The notes: generated from the sequence alone by a model not told the origin. Positions 37,078-46,692 are shown, numbered from the stretch's first letter. The stretch: 64,000 bases of DNA from Pedobacter planticolens (GCF_014172375.1 NZ_WNXD01000001.1:682001-746000); one strand, 5' to 3'. Made by a program: numbers and translations.

Positions 37078-40000
37078 TTATTTACTGTGTTGTTCTACCC
37101 ATTTTCTGGCGTTTACAAAAGCTTCCATCCAAGGAGAAACCTCATCTTTTCTTCCCTTTGGATAATTTGCCCAATGCCATTGAAATAACGAACGTTCAAT
37201 GTGTGGCATCATTACCAAATGTCTACCAGTTTCATCGCACAACATTGCAGTATTGTAATCAGATCCGTTAGGGTTAGCAGGATAAGTTTCGTAAGCGTAT
37301 TTAGAAACAATTTGGTATTTGTCTTCGCTGTATGGTAATTGAAATCTTCCTTCTCCATGCGATACCCAAACACCTAATGTGCTGCCCGCTAAAGTAGAAA
37401 GCATTACCGAATTGTTTTCTTGTATAGTTAAAGAGGTGAAAATACTTTCGTGTTTGCCACTTTTGTTGTGCAACATTTTTGGTTTCTCAGCGTGGTTTTT
37501 ATTGATTAAGCCAAGCTCCACAAATAGCTGACAACCATTACACACACCAACCGACAACGTATCTTCACGATTGAAGAAATTTTCTAAAGCAACTCTCGCT
37601 TTTTCATTATACATAAATGCACCCGCCCAACCTTTTGCCGATCCTAATACATCAGAGTTTGAAAAACCACCAACTGCACCAATAAATTTAATGTCTTCTA
37701 ATGTTTCTCTGCCCGAAATTAAATCCGTCATGTGCACATCTTTAACATCAAAACCTGCTAAATACATGGCGTTTGCTAATTCACGTTCAGAATTACTTCC
37801 TTTTTCACGAATAATGGCAGCTTTTGGTCTTGGTTTGCTGTTGTCAATGGCAGGTTTCTTTCCATCAAACTGACTAGGGAAAGTATAATTTAAAACGTGG
37901 TTTTTATAATTGTCGTAACGTTCTTTCGCTAATCCGTTTCCAGTTTGTTTGCTATCTAATAAATAAGAAGTTTTGAACCAAACATCACGTAAATGATCAA
38001 TATCGAAAGAGAAATTGTCAGTTGCATTTTTTATTTCCAGCTTAGCTGATGAGGTAACACTACCAATTTTATGGAATGAAATATTGTGATCAGCAAAAAC
38101 ACTTTCTACAGCAGCATCTGCTTGAAGAACGATACCGATATTTTCTGAGAATAATAACTTGATGCTATCAGTTTCTCCTAAAGAAGTTAAATCTAAAGTT
38201 GCACCTAAATCGCGATCAGCAAAACAGATTTCTAATAAAGTAGTAATTAAACCACCGCTACCAACATCATGTCCAGCTTGAATTTTTTCTTCCTTAATTA
38301 ATTGTTGGATAATATTAAATGACTTTTTAAATGCTGCTGCATCTGTAACATCAGGAGTTTCATTACCAATTCTGTTTAAGATTTGAGCAAAAGATGAACC
38401 GCCTAATTTATAAGTATCGTTGGAAAGGTTGATGTAATAAATAGAACCACCATCTTTTTGTAAAACAGGTTCCACAACTTTAGTAATATCATCGCAATTA
38501 CCACCAGCCGAAATAATCACCGTTCCAGGTGCAATTACATCGCCGTCTTTGTATTTCTGTTTCATTGAAAGCGAATCTTTTCCTGTCGGGATATTGATTC
38601 CAAGTTCAATTGCAAAATCAGAACATGCTTTTACAGCTTCGTATAATCTAGCATCTTCGCCTTCATTTTTACAAGCCCACATCCAGTTTGCCGAAAGTGA
38701 AACCGATTTTAAACCATCTTTTAACGGCGCCCAAACCAAGTTTGAAAGTGATTCTGCAATTGCAATTCTACTTCCTGCACCTGCGTCAATTAAGGCAGAT
38801 AGGGGAGCGTGGCCAACCGAAGTTGCAATACCTTCTTTCCCCTGAAAATCTAAAGCCATTACACCACAATTGTTCAATGGTAATTGTAATGGTCCGGCAC
38901 ATTGTTGTTTGGCAACTCTACCACCAACGCATCTATCAACTTTGTTGGTTAACCAATCTTTACTCGCAACAGCTTCTAATTGTAAAACTTGCTCTAAGTA
39001 AGTATTTAGTTGTGTTTTATCGTAAGCAACAGCTTGATATTTCCGATCAATTTTTTTATCCTCCATTACTACTTTTGGAGAACTGCCAAACATATCTTCT
39101 AAAGCTAAATCCATTGGTTTAGCGCCAGAAGTTGCAGATTCGAAAGTAAAACGATGATTGCCAGTAACCTTACCAACAGTATACATTGGCGAGCGTTCGC
39201 GATCAGCAATTTTTTGTAAGGTTTCGATATGTTCGTTACCAATCACTAATCCCATTCTTTCTTGAGATTCGTTGCCAATAATTTCTTTTGCAGAAAGAGT
39301 AGGGTCGCCTACAGGAAGTTTATCTAAATTGATCAATCCGCCAGTTTCTTCAACTAACTCAGAAAGGCAGTTTAAATGGCCGCCTGCGCCATGATCGTGA
39401 ATAGAAACGATGAAATTCTCCTCACTTTCTACCATACCGCGAACCGCATTTGCAGCACGCTTTTGCATTTCTGGATTAGAGCGTTGTATTGCATTTAATT
39501 CAATTCCTTTCCCGTGTTCGCCAGTATCTGCAGATGAAACTGCAGCGCCACCCATTCCAATTCTATAATTTTCACCACCAAGAATAACAATGTTATCGCC
39601 TTCTTGTGGTTTTTTCTTTTGTGCTTGACTAGCTTTTCCATAACCTACACCACCAGCAAGCATAATTACTTTGTCAAAACCTAACTTTCTTGGTGTCACA
39701 TTGAGCTCAGCCTGTGCTGAGTTTGCCGAAGCATCCAAATGCTCGTCATGTTCGAACGTTAAAACAGATCCTGTAATTAACGGTTGACCAAATTTATTAC
39801 CAAAATCAGTTGCACCGTTACTTGCTTTGATTAAAATATCCATTGGCGTTTGGTACAACCATTTTCTTTCTTCTACACCTTTTTCCCATGCTCTGCCTTC
39901 TTCCAAACGAGATAAAGCAGTCATGTAAACTGCAGTTCCAGCTAAAGGCAATGAACCTTGTCCGCCAGCTAAACGATCTCTAATTTCACCACCAGAACCA

Positions 40001-40788
40001 GTAGCTGCACCATTAAAAGGCTCAACAGTTGTTGGAAAATTATGTGTTTCAGCTTTTAAGGAAATTACCGATTCGAAATCGCTCGTGGTGTAATAATCAG
40101 GTTCGTCAGCACGTTTTGGTGCAAATTGTTGTACAACAGGACCTTTTATAAAAGCAACATTATCTTTATAAGCAGAAACAATATCATTAGGATTTGCTTC
40201 TGAAGTTTTACGAATTAACTTGAACAAAGAAGTAGGCTGTTCAACGCCATCAATTACAAATTTGCCGTTAAATATTTTATGACGACAATGTTCTGAATTC
40301 ACTTGAGAAAAACCGAAAACTTCCGAGTCTGTTAAAGGACGATTAAGCTTAGTAGCTAATGAATTTAAATACTCAACTTCTTCATCACTCAAAGAAAGCC
40401 CTTCTTGTTTATTGTAAGCCGCAATATCAGTAATCTCTAAAATTGGCTCAGGCTTAATATTTATGGTATAAATAGCTTGATCTAAAGCTTCATATTTTTG
40501 AGAAAGCATTGGATCGTAACCTGAAAAATCTTCAGCTACTTTTTTAAATTCTTCTATTCTGATGATGCCAGTGATACTCATGTTTTGAGTAATTTCTACA
40601 GCATTCGTGCTCCAAGGCGTTATCATTGCTGCACGAGGGCCAACAAAAAAACCGCTTAGCGCAGTTTCATTTTGTTTTTTGGCACCGCCGAATAACCATT
40701 CAAGTTTTGTAATATCAGTTGCAGATAAGGCTTGTTCTGTTTGTAAAACAAAAACCGCCTCAGATTGACTTAAGAAGAAATGAATCAT
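37078..40788 (-). CDS. purL: Phosphoribosylformylglycinamidine synthase
   Basis: Fourth step of purine synthesis, FGAR plus glutamine to FGAM. The single-chain long form (1236 residues from the chosen ATG) holds the N-terminal PurS-like part, two PurM-like synthetase halves (HNFPTTVEPFNGAATGSGG; DVGSGGLITTLLE) and a C-terminal glutaminase with its Cys in VGVCNGCQLFVE. I place the start at 40788 (MIHFFLSQSEA); a longer in-frame start adds seven residues upstream of a TAAATTTG promoter element. purM is nearby but in its own unit. Confidence 0.96.
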   Translation of the reverse strand: MIHFFLSQSEAVFVLQTEQALSATDITKLEWLFGGAKKQNETALSGFFVGPRAAMITPWSTNAVEITQNMSITGIIRIEEFKKVAEDFSGYDPMLSQKYEALDQAIYTINIKPEPILEITDIAAYNKQEGLSLSDEEVEYLNSLATKLNRPLTDSEVFGFSQVNSEHCRHKIFNGKFVIDGVEQPTSLFKLIRKTSEANPNDIVSAYKDNVAFIKGPVVQQFAPKRADEPDYYTTSDFESVISLKAETHNFPTTVEPFNGAATGSGGEIRDRLAGGQGSLPLAGTAVYMTALSRLEEGRAWEKGVEERKWLYQTPMDILIKASNGATDFGNKFGQPLITGSVLTFEHDEHLDASANSAQAELNVTPRKLGFDKVIMLAGGVGYGKASQAQKKKPQEGDNIVILGGENYRIGMGGAAVSSADTGEHGKGIELNAIQRSNPEMQKRAANAVRGMVESEENFIVSIHDHGAGGHLNCLSELVEETGGLINLDKLPVGDPTLSAKEIIGNESQERMGLVIGNEHIETLQKIADRERSPMYTVGKVTGNHRFTFESATSGAKPMDLALEDMFGSSPKVVMEDKKIDRKYQAVAYDKTQLNTYLEQVLQLEAVASKDWLTNKVDRCVGGRVAKQQCAGPLQLPLNNCGVMALDFQGKEGIATSVGHAPLSALIDAGAGSRIAIAESLSNLVWAPLKDGLKSVSLSANWMWACKNEGEDARLYEAVKACSDFAIELGINIPTGKDSLSMKQKYKDGDVIAPGTVIISAGGNCDDITKVVEPVLQKDGGSIYYINLSNDTYKLGGSSFAQILNRIGNETPDVTDAAAFKKSFNIIQQLIKEEKIQAGHDVGSGGLITTLLEICFADRDLGATLDLTSLGETDSIKLLFSENIGIVLQADAAVESVFADHNISFHKIGSVTSSAKLEIKNATDNFSFDIDHLRDVWFKTSYLLDSKQTGNGLAKERYDNYKNHVLNYTFPSQFDGKKPAIDNSKPRPKAAIIREKGSNSERELANAMYLAGFDVKDVHMTDLISGRETLEDIKFIGAVGGFSNSDVLGSAKGWAGAFMYNEKARVALENFFNREDTLSVGVCNGCQLFVELGLINKNHAEKPKMLHNKSGKHESIFTSLTIQENNSVMLSTLAGSTLGVWVSHGEGRFQLPYSEDKYQIVSKYAYETYPANPNGSDYNTAMLCDETGRHLVMMPHIERSLFQWHWANYPKGRKDEVSPWMEAFVNARKWVEQHSK

Positions 40789-40806
40789 GCTTGTTTTTTG
40801 AAGATG

Positions 40807-40814
40807 CAAATTTA
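40807..40814 (-). promoter_or_regulatory. -7 element TAAATTTG for purL
   Basis: An exact consensus match 19 bases upstream of the chosen ATG. It supports that start over the one at 40809, which would overlap the promoter. Confidence 0.4.
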
Positions 40815-40860
40815 GCTTTAAAATTTTAAAAATGCCAGTTAAACGAGGGATAATATTACC

Positions 40861-40868
40861 TACTTTTG
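40861..40868 (+). promoter_or_regulatory. -7 element TACTTTTG for the VOC protein
   Basis: An exact consensus match 57 bases before the ATG at 40926. Confidence 0.4.
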
Positions 40869-40925
40869 AACAATTAATGTAATAATTAAGGGGTTTTCCA
40901 CATTAGAAATTAATAGACTTATCAA

Positions 40926-41309
40926 ATGTTCAATCGTATTCATCACATTGCCATTATTTGTACAAATTATGAAATTTCTAAAGACTTTTATGTCAATAAA
41001 TTAGGTTTTGAGGTGCTGGCGGAAGTGTATCGAGCAGAGCGGAAATCTTATAAATTAGATTTAGCTGTAAATAGAGTTTATCAAATTGAGCTTTTCTCTT
41101 TTGAAAATCCAATAGCCAGACCATCACGGCCAGAAGCTGCAGGTTTACGGCATTTAGCTTTTGAAGTTGATAATGTTGAAGAAACAAGTTTAGCGCTTAA
41201 CGAAAAAGGAATAGTAACAGAACCCATTCGTGTAGATGAATTTACAGGTAAGAAATTTACCTTTTTTACAGATCCAGATGGTTTGCCATTAGAGATTTAT
41301 CAGCAATAA
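40926..41309 (+). CDS. VOC family (glyoxalase I-like) protein
   Basis: A 127-residue vicinal-oxygen-chelate protein with metal-binding positions near HHIAIICTNYE, IELFSF, LRHLAFEVDN and PLEIYQQ, in the order expected for two paired beta-alpha-beta-beta-beta units. The sequence is close in style to YaeR/GloA2-like small VOC proteins. The substrate is not known; a glyoxalase-type role is only one option. A repeat follows directly. Confidence 0.88.
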   Translation: MFNRIHHIAIICTNYEISKDFYVNKLGFEVLAEVYRAERKSYKLDLAVNRVYQIELFSFENPIARPSRPEAAGLRHLAFEVDNVEETSLALNEKGIVTEPIRVDEFTGKKFTFFTDPDGLPLEIYQQ

Positions 41310-41315
41310 GCCTTT

Positions 41316-41388
41316 TGTCATTCAGAGCGAAGCGAAGAATCTAACATAATGTTCAAAAGACAGATTCCTCCAAAGTCGGAATGACAAT
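41316..41388. repeat. GTCATTCAGAGCGAAG palindromic repeat
   Basis: TTGTCATTCAGAGCGAAGCG ... AGAATCT on the left and AGATTCCTCCAAAGTCGGAATGACAA on the right, with matching ends TTGTCATT / AATGACAA. It lies between two co-directional genes. Confidence 0.7.
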
Positions 41389-41426
41389 AAACCAATTTAA
41401 CCAGAAAATAAAATTAGAAATTCTTA

Positions 41427-42131
41427 ATGAGTTCAATTTTTCAATTCAAACAATTCCAAGTCGACCAACGTGGCTGCGCCATGAAAATAAATACCGATGG
41501 GGTTTTATTAGCGGCTTTAGCAGAAAGCAATTTTCCTAAAAGGATTTTAGATATTGGAACTGGGACTGGAGTAATTGCCTTAATGTTAGCTCAGCGATTT
41601 AATAATGCTCATCTAGAAGCCGTAGAGATTGATGAAGAAGCATCAGAAACCGCAGATAGAAATTTTAAATCATCAATTTTCAGTGACAGGTTAACAATTA
41701 ACAATATTGCAATAGAGCAATATGAGAGTTCTCATCAATTCGATTTAATAGTTTCTAACCCTCCGTATTTTGTAAATGATTTAAAGAATTTCGAAGAGAA
41801 GAAAGGAATTGCCAGACACACAAACGAAGAGTTTTTTAACCAATTATTGATAAAAGTAAATTCACTTTTAACTGAAGATGGAAGTTTTTGGTTTGTGTTG
41901 CCAATTAAGCAAGCAGAACTATTGATTAAAAACACAACGAGTTACGGTTTGTCTGTTTCAAAACAAATTCATTTGCATTCTGATGAAAGCAAACCAGAAT
42001 TTAGACGAATAGTTTGCTTAAAAAGAGTAGTTGCTACACCAATTAACGAACGCTTTTATATTTACGAAAGTGAAAAAGTATACACTAAAGCTTATAAAGA
42101 ATTATTGAAGGATTTCTTTTTGAATTATTAG
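41427..42131 (+). CDS. tRNA1(Val) A37 N6-methyltransferase, TrmN6-like
   Basis: A SAM-dependent methyltransferase of 234 residues. The SAM site is in LDIGTGTGVIALMLAQ and the adenine-N6 catalytic motif in VSNPPYF (NPPY). The N-terminal FKQFQVDQRGCAMKINTDG matches the YfiC/TrmN6 family, which methylates A37 of valine tRNA. It is flanked by dispersed repeats and is probably its own unit. Confidence 0.9.
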   Translation: MSSIFQFKQFQVDQRGCAMKINTDGVLLAALAESNFPKRILDIGTGTGVIALMLAQRFNNAHLEAVEIDEEASETADRNFKSSIFSDRLTINNIAIEQYESSHQFDLIVSNPPYFVNDLKNFEEKKGIARHTNEEFFNQLLIKVNSLLTEDGSFWFVLPIKQAELLIKNTTSYGLSVSKQIHLHSDESKPEFRRIVCLKRVVATPINERFYIYESEKVYTKAYKELLKDFFLNY

Positions 42132-42158
42132 TTTGGTTAGTGCAACCTTTTGTGCTTT

Positions 42159-42196
42159 CGTCATCTCGACTGGAGCGCAGCGAAATGGAGAGATCT
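42159..42196. repeat. CGTCATCTCGACTGGAGCG repeat
   Basis: CGTCATCTCGACTGGAGCGC ... GCGAAATGGAGAGATCT, a half copy of the family found at 9360. Confidence 0.6.
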
Positions 42197-42226
42197 TTGA
42201 ATATGATTTAGAAACAGAAAAATAAT

Positions 42227-42526
42227 ATGGAAAGAGGAGGGTGTATTTACATAATGACAAACCATCAAAAAAATACATTGTATATTGGTGTAACCTCAGA
42301 TTTGCCAAGTCGAATTTACGAGCATCAACATAAGCTTTATCCTAATTCTTTTACCGCAAAATATAATTTAATCTTTTGCATTTATTTTGAAGTGCATCAA
42401 ACAATTGAAGAAGCAATTAATAGAGAAAAGCAATTAAAGAGGTGGAATAGGAGTAAGAAAGAGTTTTTAATTAATACCGTTAATAAAAGCTGGAAAGATT
42501 TAACGCCTGAAATTAGTAGTTGGTAG
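42227..42526 (+). CDS. GIY-YIG domain protein
   Basis: A 99-residue single-domain GIY-YIG nuclease-like protein. The motif reads GCIYIMTN ... LYIGVTSD; the catalytic Arg is in LPSRIYEHQH and the Glu in EEAINREKQLKRWNR. It resembles YhbQ/UPF0213-type proteins, which have no confirmed in-cell role. It sits between two repeat elements. Confidence 0.92.
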   Translation: MERGGCIYIMTNHQKNTLYIGVTSDLPSRIYEHQHKLYPNSFTAKYNLIFCIYFEVHQTIEEAINREKQLKRWNRSKKEFLINTVNKSWKDLTPEISSW

Positions 42527-42536
42527 AAAGGTTTCT

Positions 42537-42550
42537 CCGTTACGTAACGG
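42537..42550. repeat. 14-bp perfect palindrome
   Basis: CCGTTACGTAACGG, just after the GIY-YIG stop and before a repeat. It could be an operator or part of the repeat end. Confidence 0.35.
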
Positions 42551-42565
42551 TGTGGCTAATCCGTT

Positions 42566-42594
42566 CGTCATTTCGAGCGAAGCCGAGAACCACG
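42566..42594. repeat. CGTCATTTCGAGCGAAG repeat
   Basis: CGTCATTTCGAGCGAAGCCG followed by AGAACCACG. A half copy of the dispersed family. Confidence 0.55.
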
Positions 42595-42649
42595 CAGTGC
42601 CCTACAAAAAGATGATAACAAAAAGTCCCAATTAACGTAAATTTGAGTG

Positions 42650-43141
42650 ATGAAAAAAATAGGTTTACTTTCTGATACACATGGTTTTTTAGACGACGCC
42701 GTCTATAAATATTTTGATGAATGTGATGAAATATGGCATGCTGGAGACTTTGGCGAAGCTGTAGCAGAGCCTTTGGCAGCATTTAAACCTTTGCGTGGTG
42801 TGTATGGAAATATTGATGGAAAAGATATTCGATCAACCTATCCTGAGAATTTACGTTTTATGTGCGAGGATGTTGATGTTTGGATGACACACATTGGCGG
42901 TTATCCTAATCATTATGCCCCACAAGTAAAATCAGAAATATACACTAAGCCGCCAATGCTATTTATAAGTGGTCACTCGCATATTTTAAAAGTGATTTTT
43001 GATGAGAAAATAAAATGTTTACATATTAACCCCGGTGCGGCTGGAAAACATGGTTGGCATAAAGTAAGAACTTTGATTCGTTTTTGTATTTCAGCAGAAA
43101 AAATACATACCTTAGAGGCCATAGAATTAGGTAATAGATAA
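42650..43141 (+). CDS. Metallophosphoesterase, YfcE/MJ0936-like
   Basis: A small calcineurin-like phosphodiesterase (163 residues) with all metal-binding motifs: LLSDTHG, HAGDFGE, GNID, GHSHILK and HINPGAAG. ATG at 42650 is preferred over a GTG one codon earlier. Family members cleave phosphodiesters of small substrates. It lies 23 bases upstream of fbp and may be co-transcribed with it. Confidence 0.9.
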   Translation: MKKIGLLSDTHGFLDDAVYKYFDECDEIWHAGDFGEAVAEPLAAFKPLRGVYGNIDGKDIRSTYPENLRFMCEDVDVWMTHIGGYPNHYAPQVKSEIYTKPPMLFISGHSHILKVIFDEKIKCLHINPGAAGKHGWHKVRTLIRFCISAEKIHTLEAIELGNR

Positions 43142-43164
43142 CGTAAACAATACACTAAGTAAAT

Positions 43165-44241
43165 ATGGCGGGTATAAAAACATTAGGACAATTCATTATT
43201 GAGAAACAGTTAGACTTTCCTTATGCAAAAGGCGAACTATCTAGGTTATTAAGAGATATTGGGATCGCCTCTAAAATTGTAAATAGAGAGGTAAATAAAG
43301 CAGGTTTAGTAGATATTTTAGGTGATGCCGGAACGACAAATATACAAGGAGAAGGGCAAAAGAAACTGGATGTGTATGCTAATGAGCAATTTATAGCTGC
43401 GTTAACAAGTGGTGGAGAATGCTGTATTGTAGCTACAGAAGAAGAGGATGATTTTGTACCGATAGATTCGCCAGTTTCTAAAAATGCTAAATACATTGTT
43501 TGTATCGATCCTTTAGATGGCTCGTCGAATATAGATTGTAATGTTGCTGTTGGTACTATTTTTTCAATTTATCGCAGGAAATCTGTAGAAGGAATGGCAA
43601 CTTTAGCCGATGTTTTACAAAAAGGAACGGAGCAAGTTGCGGCAGGCTATGTAATTTATGGTTCATCAACCATGTTGGTTTACACTACCGGAAAAGGGGT
43701 GAATGGTTTTACATTAGATCCTTCGATTGGTGAATTTTGTTTATCGCACCCTAACATGAAAATACCTGCAGATGGAATTATCTATTCTATAAATGAAGGG
43801 AATTATGTGCATTTTCCAGACGGAGTTAAGAAATACCTAAAATATGCACAGGTAGAAGATTTGGAGACTAAGAGACCCTATACATCTAGATATATTGGTT
43901 CTATGGTGGCCGATATTCATCGTAATTTAATAAAAGGCGGTATTTATATTTATCCAACTACAGCAGCTTCGCCAAACGGAAAATTGAGATTATTGTATGA
44001 ATGTAATCCGATGGCTTTTATTATTGAGCAAGCTGGTGGTGTAGCATCCGATGGTTTAAATAGAATTTTAGATATTGAGCCTACAGAGTTGCATCAACGT
44101 ACTTCTATATTTATTGGCTCGGCAAAAATGGTTAACATGGCAGAAGCTTTAATGGCAGAATATTCTCCAGTAGCTACTATTGCTAAACTAAATACCAACC
44201 AAAAATTAGAAGAGCTTGGGGTAATAGGAGGAATAGATTAA
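43165..44241 (+). CDS. fbp: Fructose-1,6-bisphosphatase class I
   Basis: A gluconeogenic phosphatase removing the 1-phosphate of fructose-1,6-bisphosphate. The 358-residue length and the signature [19 protein letters not shown] identify class I, and the C-terminal [13 protein letters not shown] is also typical. Cytoplasmic. It follows the phosphoesterase closely, which suggests a short operon. Confidence 0.96.
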   Translation: MAGIKTLGQFIIEKQLDFPYAKGELSRLLRDIGIASKIVNREVNKAGLVDILGDAGTTNIQGEGQKKLDVYANEQFIAALTSGGECCIVATEEEDDFVPIDSPVSKNAKYIVCIDPLDGSSNIDCNVAVGTIFSIYRRKSVEGMATLADVLQKGTEQVAAGYVIYGSSTMLVYTTGKGVNGFTLDPSIGEFCLSHPNMKIPADGIIYSINEGNYVHFPDGVKKYLKYAQVEDLETKRPYTSRYIGSMVADIHRNLIKGGIYIYPTTAASPNGKLRLLYECNPMAFIIEQAGGVASDGLNRILDIEPTELHQRTSIFIGSAKMVNMAEALMAEYSPVATIAKLNTNQKLEELGVIGGID

Positions 44242-44323
44242 ATCAATTTAATTATCGGTTTCAATTAATTTTTACAAATGCAGTTTATTCATCTTAGTAA
44301 TTAGGATAATTAATTTGCTGCCT

Positions 44324-44331
44324 TATCTTTG
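44324..44331 (+). promoter_or_regulatory. -7 element TATCTTTG that fixes the start of the next gene
   Basis: An exact consensus match. Transcription from about 44336 excludes an in-frame TTG at 44315 and supports the ATG at 44351. Confidence 0.5.
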
Positions 44332-44350
44332 CAAAAAAAAAAGTAATTGG

Positions 44351-44941
44351 ATGAAAAACACAGAGGAATTTCCGGCATTAGCCTATATAGTTAAGATTTT
44401 AACGAAAGCAATAGCTGATTCGAAAGTAGAACAAGTATCAGCAACTGAATATACTGTAAGAGATGGAAATGATGAAATACATCTAAAACAAGGACAAAAT
44501 CCTAATGATAATAGCAATGCGATATTAATTACAGATAAAAGGAATATCATTTTTAGTGAAGACCTATTAGAAACCTTACAGGATATCCATACTAGTGTAA
44601 AAGGAGATGATGTACTTAAAACCTCGTTAAAAAATACATTGATTATTATCAATGGATTAGATATTGAAACAGACTTTGTATTTCAAGCAGTTAAAGATTT
44701 TCTTGATCAATTAAGTAATAGTTATGAGTTTGTGCAAACCGTTGAAACTAATGTGACTAAAATAGGAGCTGGCTTTAAGTTTGGTAAACATATTTTTAGA
44801 TTAAATATTACAAACGAACCGAATACAATTACACTCGAACCAAGGTTTGTTGCCTCTTTTGATGCAGGTATCCAGAAAACTATTACCGATGACATTGTTA
44901 AAGTTCAGCTTGCTGTAAACAAGATGTTTAAGAAATCATAA
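44351..44941 (+). CDS. Hypothetical protein, acidic N-terminal half
   Basis: A 196-residue soluble protein with no recognised motif. The first half is a mixed helical/strand region (EIHLKQGQNPNDNSNAIL), the second half has alternating hydrophobic residues (FKFGKHIFRLNITNEPNTITLEPRF) suggestive of beta-structure. No signal peptide or membrane segment. It is followed by a strong terminator, so it is a monocistronic gene. I do not recognise a family. Confidence 0.7.
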   Translation: MKNTEEFPALAYIVKILTKAIADSKVEQVSATEYTVRDGNDEIHLKQGQNPNDNSNAILITDKRNIIFSEDLLETLQDIHTSVKGDDVLKTSLKNTLIIINGLDIETDFVFQAVKDFLDQLSNSYEFVQTVETNVTKIGAGFKFGKHIFRLNITNEPNTITLEPRFVASFDAGIQKTITDDIVKVQLAVNKMFKKS

Positions 44942-44960
44942 CATCATTTACAACTAACAT

Positions 44961-45002
44961 AAAAAGCCCTACATTGTATTGATTACGTTGTAGGGCTTTT
45001 TA
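44961..45002. terminator. Bidirectional terminator
   Basis: Stem AAAAAGCCCTACA / TGTAGGGCTTTTT with an inserted loop, between the hypothetical gene and DUF6266 gene. Confidence 0.8.
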
Positions 45003-45067
45003 ATTATTAGGAAATTGAACTGTCTGCTTTACAAATTTGTATCATTTCACGGGAAAAATTGCTTGAT

Positions 45068-45700
45068 TTAAACCATTATCTTACCTAAGTATTGGCTGTC
45101 TGATTGAGATTTACGGTCGGCAGCAACGAACCCTATGTAAACATTAACTTCTACATTCGAAAAATGAGGTTCTAGCTTGATTTTTATTTCGCCATCCCTT
45201 CTAAAAGCACCATTGAATATTCGTGTAGTTGCATTTGCATTTAAAGTATCATAAATCAATACCATCAATTGATCTGCTTCTTCTTCGTAATTTACATCAG
45301 CTATGTCCCAAGTAATTAGTATTTCTGGGCCATTCCATACCATAGCAGGATTTATGGCTTGAGGCAACAAGCCACCACTAATTTTAAATAAGGCAGGATC
45401 TATATAGAAATTAGTATGATCACTTACTAAGGCTTCCCTTCTGGTATACGCTAAGGCAGCACGAAAGCCTCCTGTTTTGGTGTAATAATTAGCGAAACCA
45501 ACTTTTAGCAAATCCTTTATTGGGTTAAGGTAAGCTTGTACCATTCCCAGTTTTTTCTGGTTTTCCAGTTCATTTGTCGTAAAATTGGTTCCTTTTTTAG
45601 GTAAAGACCTGATTATACAATCATCGCCCGCTATAACGCCTACAACTGTACCTACCTTGCCAGAGAAGCCACCTAAAATTCCATTGACTAATCTTGCCAT
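45068..45700 (-). CDS. DUF6266 family protein
   Basis: A 210-residue protein with the family opening MARLVNGILGGFSGKVGTVVG, then a short Arg-containing stretch (CIIRSLPKKG) and a beta-rich C-terminal half. The family is confined largely to Bacteroidota and has no assigned function. No phage genes are near it, so I do not assign it to a tail. A set of 11-bp tandem units inside an inverted repeat lies about 80-180 bases upstream. Confidence 0.8.
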   Translation of the reverse strand: MARLVNGILGGFSGKVGTVVGVIAGDDCIIRSLPKKGTNFTTNELENQKKLGMVQAYLNPIKDLLKVGFANYYTKTGGFRAALAYTRREALVSDHTNFYIDPALFKISGGLLPQAINPAMVWNGPEILITWDIADVNYEEEADQLMVLIYDTLNANATTRIFNGAFRRDGEIKIKLEPHFSNVEVNVYIGFVAADRKSQSDSQYLGKIMV

Positions 45701-45780
45701 ATACTTTTGTTTTGATCAAATGTATAGGGCATTTTACACTAATCCAAATGAAGGTAGGCTATAAAAAGCTAATAATTAGA

Positions 45781-45879
45781 TGTTTACACGCTTATTGTTA
45801 GGTCGGCAATCTTGTCTACACCTTGTTAGCACCCTGTTAAGACCCTGTGAACTCCCTGTTAAAATTAGATGTGTAAACA
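45781..45879. repeat. 11-bp tandem units between TGTTTACAC inverted ends
   Basis: TGTTTACAC (45781-45789) and GTGTAAACA (45871-45879) bracket four 11-bp units from 45819: CACCTTGTTAG, CACCCTGTTAA, GACCCTGTGAA and CTCCCTGTTAA. Both ends are preceded by ATTAGA. Confidence 0.8.
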
Positions 45880-45928
45880 ATTAAACTGCTCCGAAAAAAA
45901 GTTGAATTATTTTTAAGAAAAAAATTAA

Positions 45929-46393
45929 TTAGGCGTTTTTACGCTCTGCTTCAAAAAAAGCATCAATTGCAAGTTCACTTTTATTTTGCGAAGCTGCTAC
46001 CGCTAAACGATCACATCGTTCATTTTCTGGGTGGTCATTGTGGCCTTTAATCCAAATGAATTTAATGGTATGTAATTTGTGTTGTTCGAGATATTGAATC
46101 CATAAATCTTTGTTTTTCTTATCCTTAAATGCTTTTTTAACCCAGCCAAATACCCAGCCTTTCTCTACAGAATCAACTACATATTTTGAATCGGAATAGA
46201 TGGTTACGTGTTGCTCTGGTTTTTTAATCGCTTTTAAACCTTCTATTACAGCCAATAATTCCATACGATTATTGGTTGTTAAACGAAAACCACCGCTTAA
46301 TTCTTTATAATGTGCACCAGCACGCAAAATCACACCATAACCTCCTGGGCCAGGGTTGCCGCTTGCTGCACCATCTGTATAAATTTCTATCAT
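45929..46393 (-). CDS. rnhA: Ribonuclease HI
   Basis: Removes RNA from RNA-DNA hybrids. The 154-residue protein has the catalytic acidic residues in IYTDGAASGNPG, MELLAVIEGL, YSDSKYVVDSV and ERCDRLAVAA, plus the basic-protrusion stretch KKAFKDKKNKDLW. It lies upstream of the tRNA-His gene on the opposite strand. Confidence 0.95.
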   Translation of the reverse strand: MIEIYTDGAASGNPGPGGYGVILRAGAHYKELSGGFRLTTNNRMELLAVIEGLKAIKKPEQHVTIYSDSKYVVDSVEKGWVFGWVKKAFKDKKNKDLWIQYLEQHKLHTIKFIWIKGHNDHPENERCDRLAVAASQNKSELAIDAFFEAERKNA

Positions 46394-46522
46394 AATACAG
46401 CGTAAAGCTAGCTTTTTATCGTGTATAATCCATTTGTTGCATTCATTTTGGTAAAATATTTAACTGGAAACTATTGGTTTTTAAAACGTTAAAATAAAGA
46501 TGGATTGAAATTTTTAAAAAAA

Positions 46523-46553
46523 TTTGATTAGCTTATTAAAAGTCGTACTTTTG
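46523..46553 (+). promoter_or_regulatory. tRNA-His promoter, TTTG-N19-TACTTTTG
   Basis: TTTG at 46523-46526 and TACTTTTG at 46546-46553, spaced 19 bases apart, match the full Bacteroidota sigma consensus. The tRNA begins 17 bases after the -7 box. Confidence 0.8.
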
Positions 46554-46570
46554 TAACACGAAAAAACACG

Positions 46571-46646
46571 GTGGTTGTAGCTCAGTTGGTTAGAGCACTG
46601 GTTTGTGGTGCCGGGGGTCGTGGGTTCGAGCCCCATCATCCACCCC
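46571..46646 (+). tRNA. tRNA-His (GTG)
   Basis: Acceptor GTGGTTG, D arm GCTC/GAGC, anticodon loop TTGTGGT with anticodon GTG, T arm around TTCGAGC, and acceptor 3' strand CATCCAC. A G at 46570 could serve as the His-specific -1 base opposite the C at 46644. One T-T mismatch in the acceptor stem. A terminator follows. Confidence 0.95.
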
Positions 46647-46656
46647 GAAATTTTCA

Positions 46657-46692
46657 AAAGGTCAAAATCTTAACGATTTTGGCCTTTTTTTA
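46657..46692 (+). terminator. tRNA-His terminator
   Basis: Stem AGGTCAAAATC / GATTTTGGCCT with a seven-T run. Confidence 0.8.

Noticed and set aside
46571..46646. tRNA-His 3' end as an integration att site
   Set aside because: No second copy of the tRNA tail was found at the right edge of the accessory region, and no integrase lies in the window.
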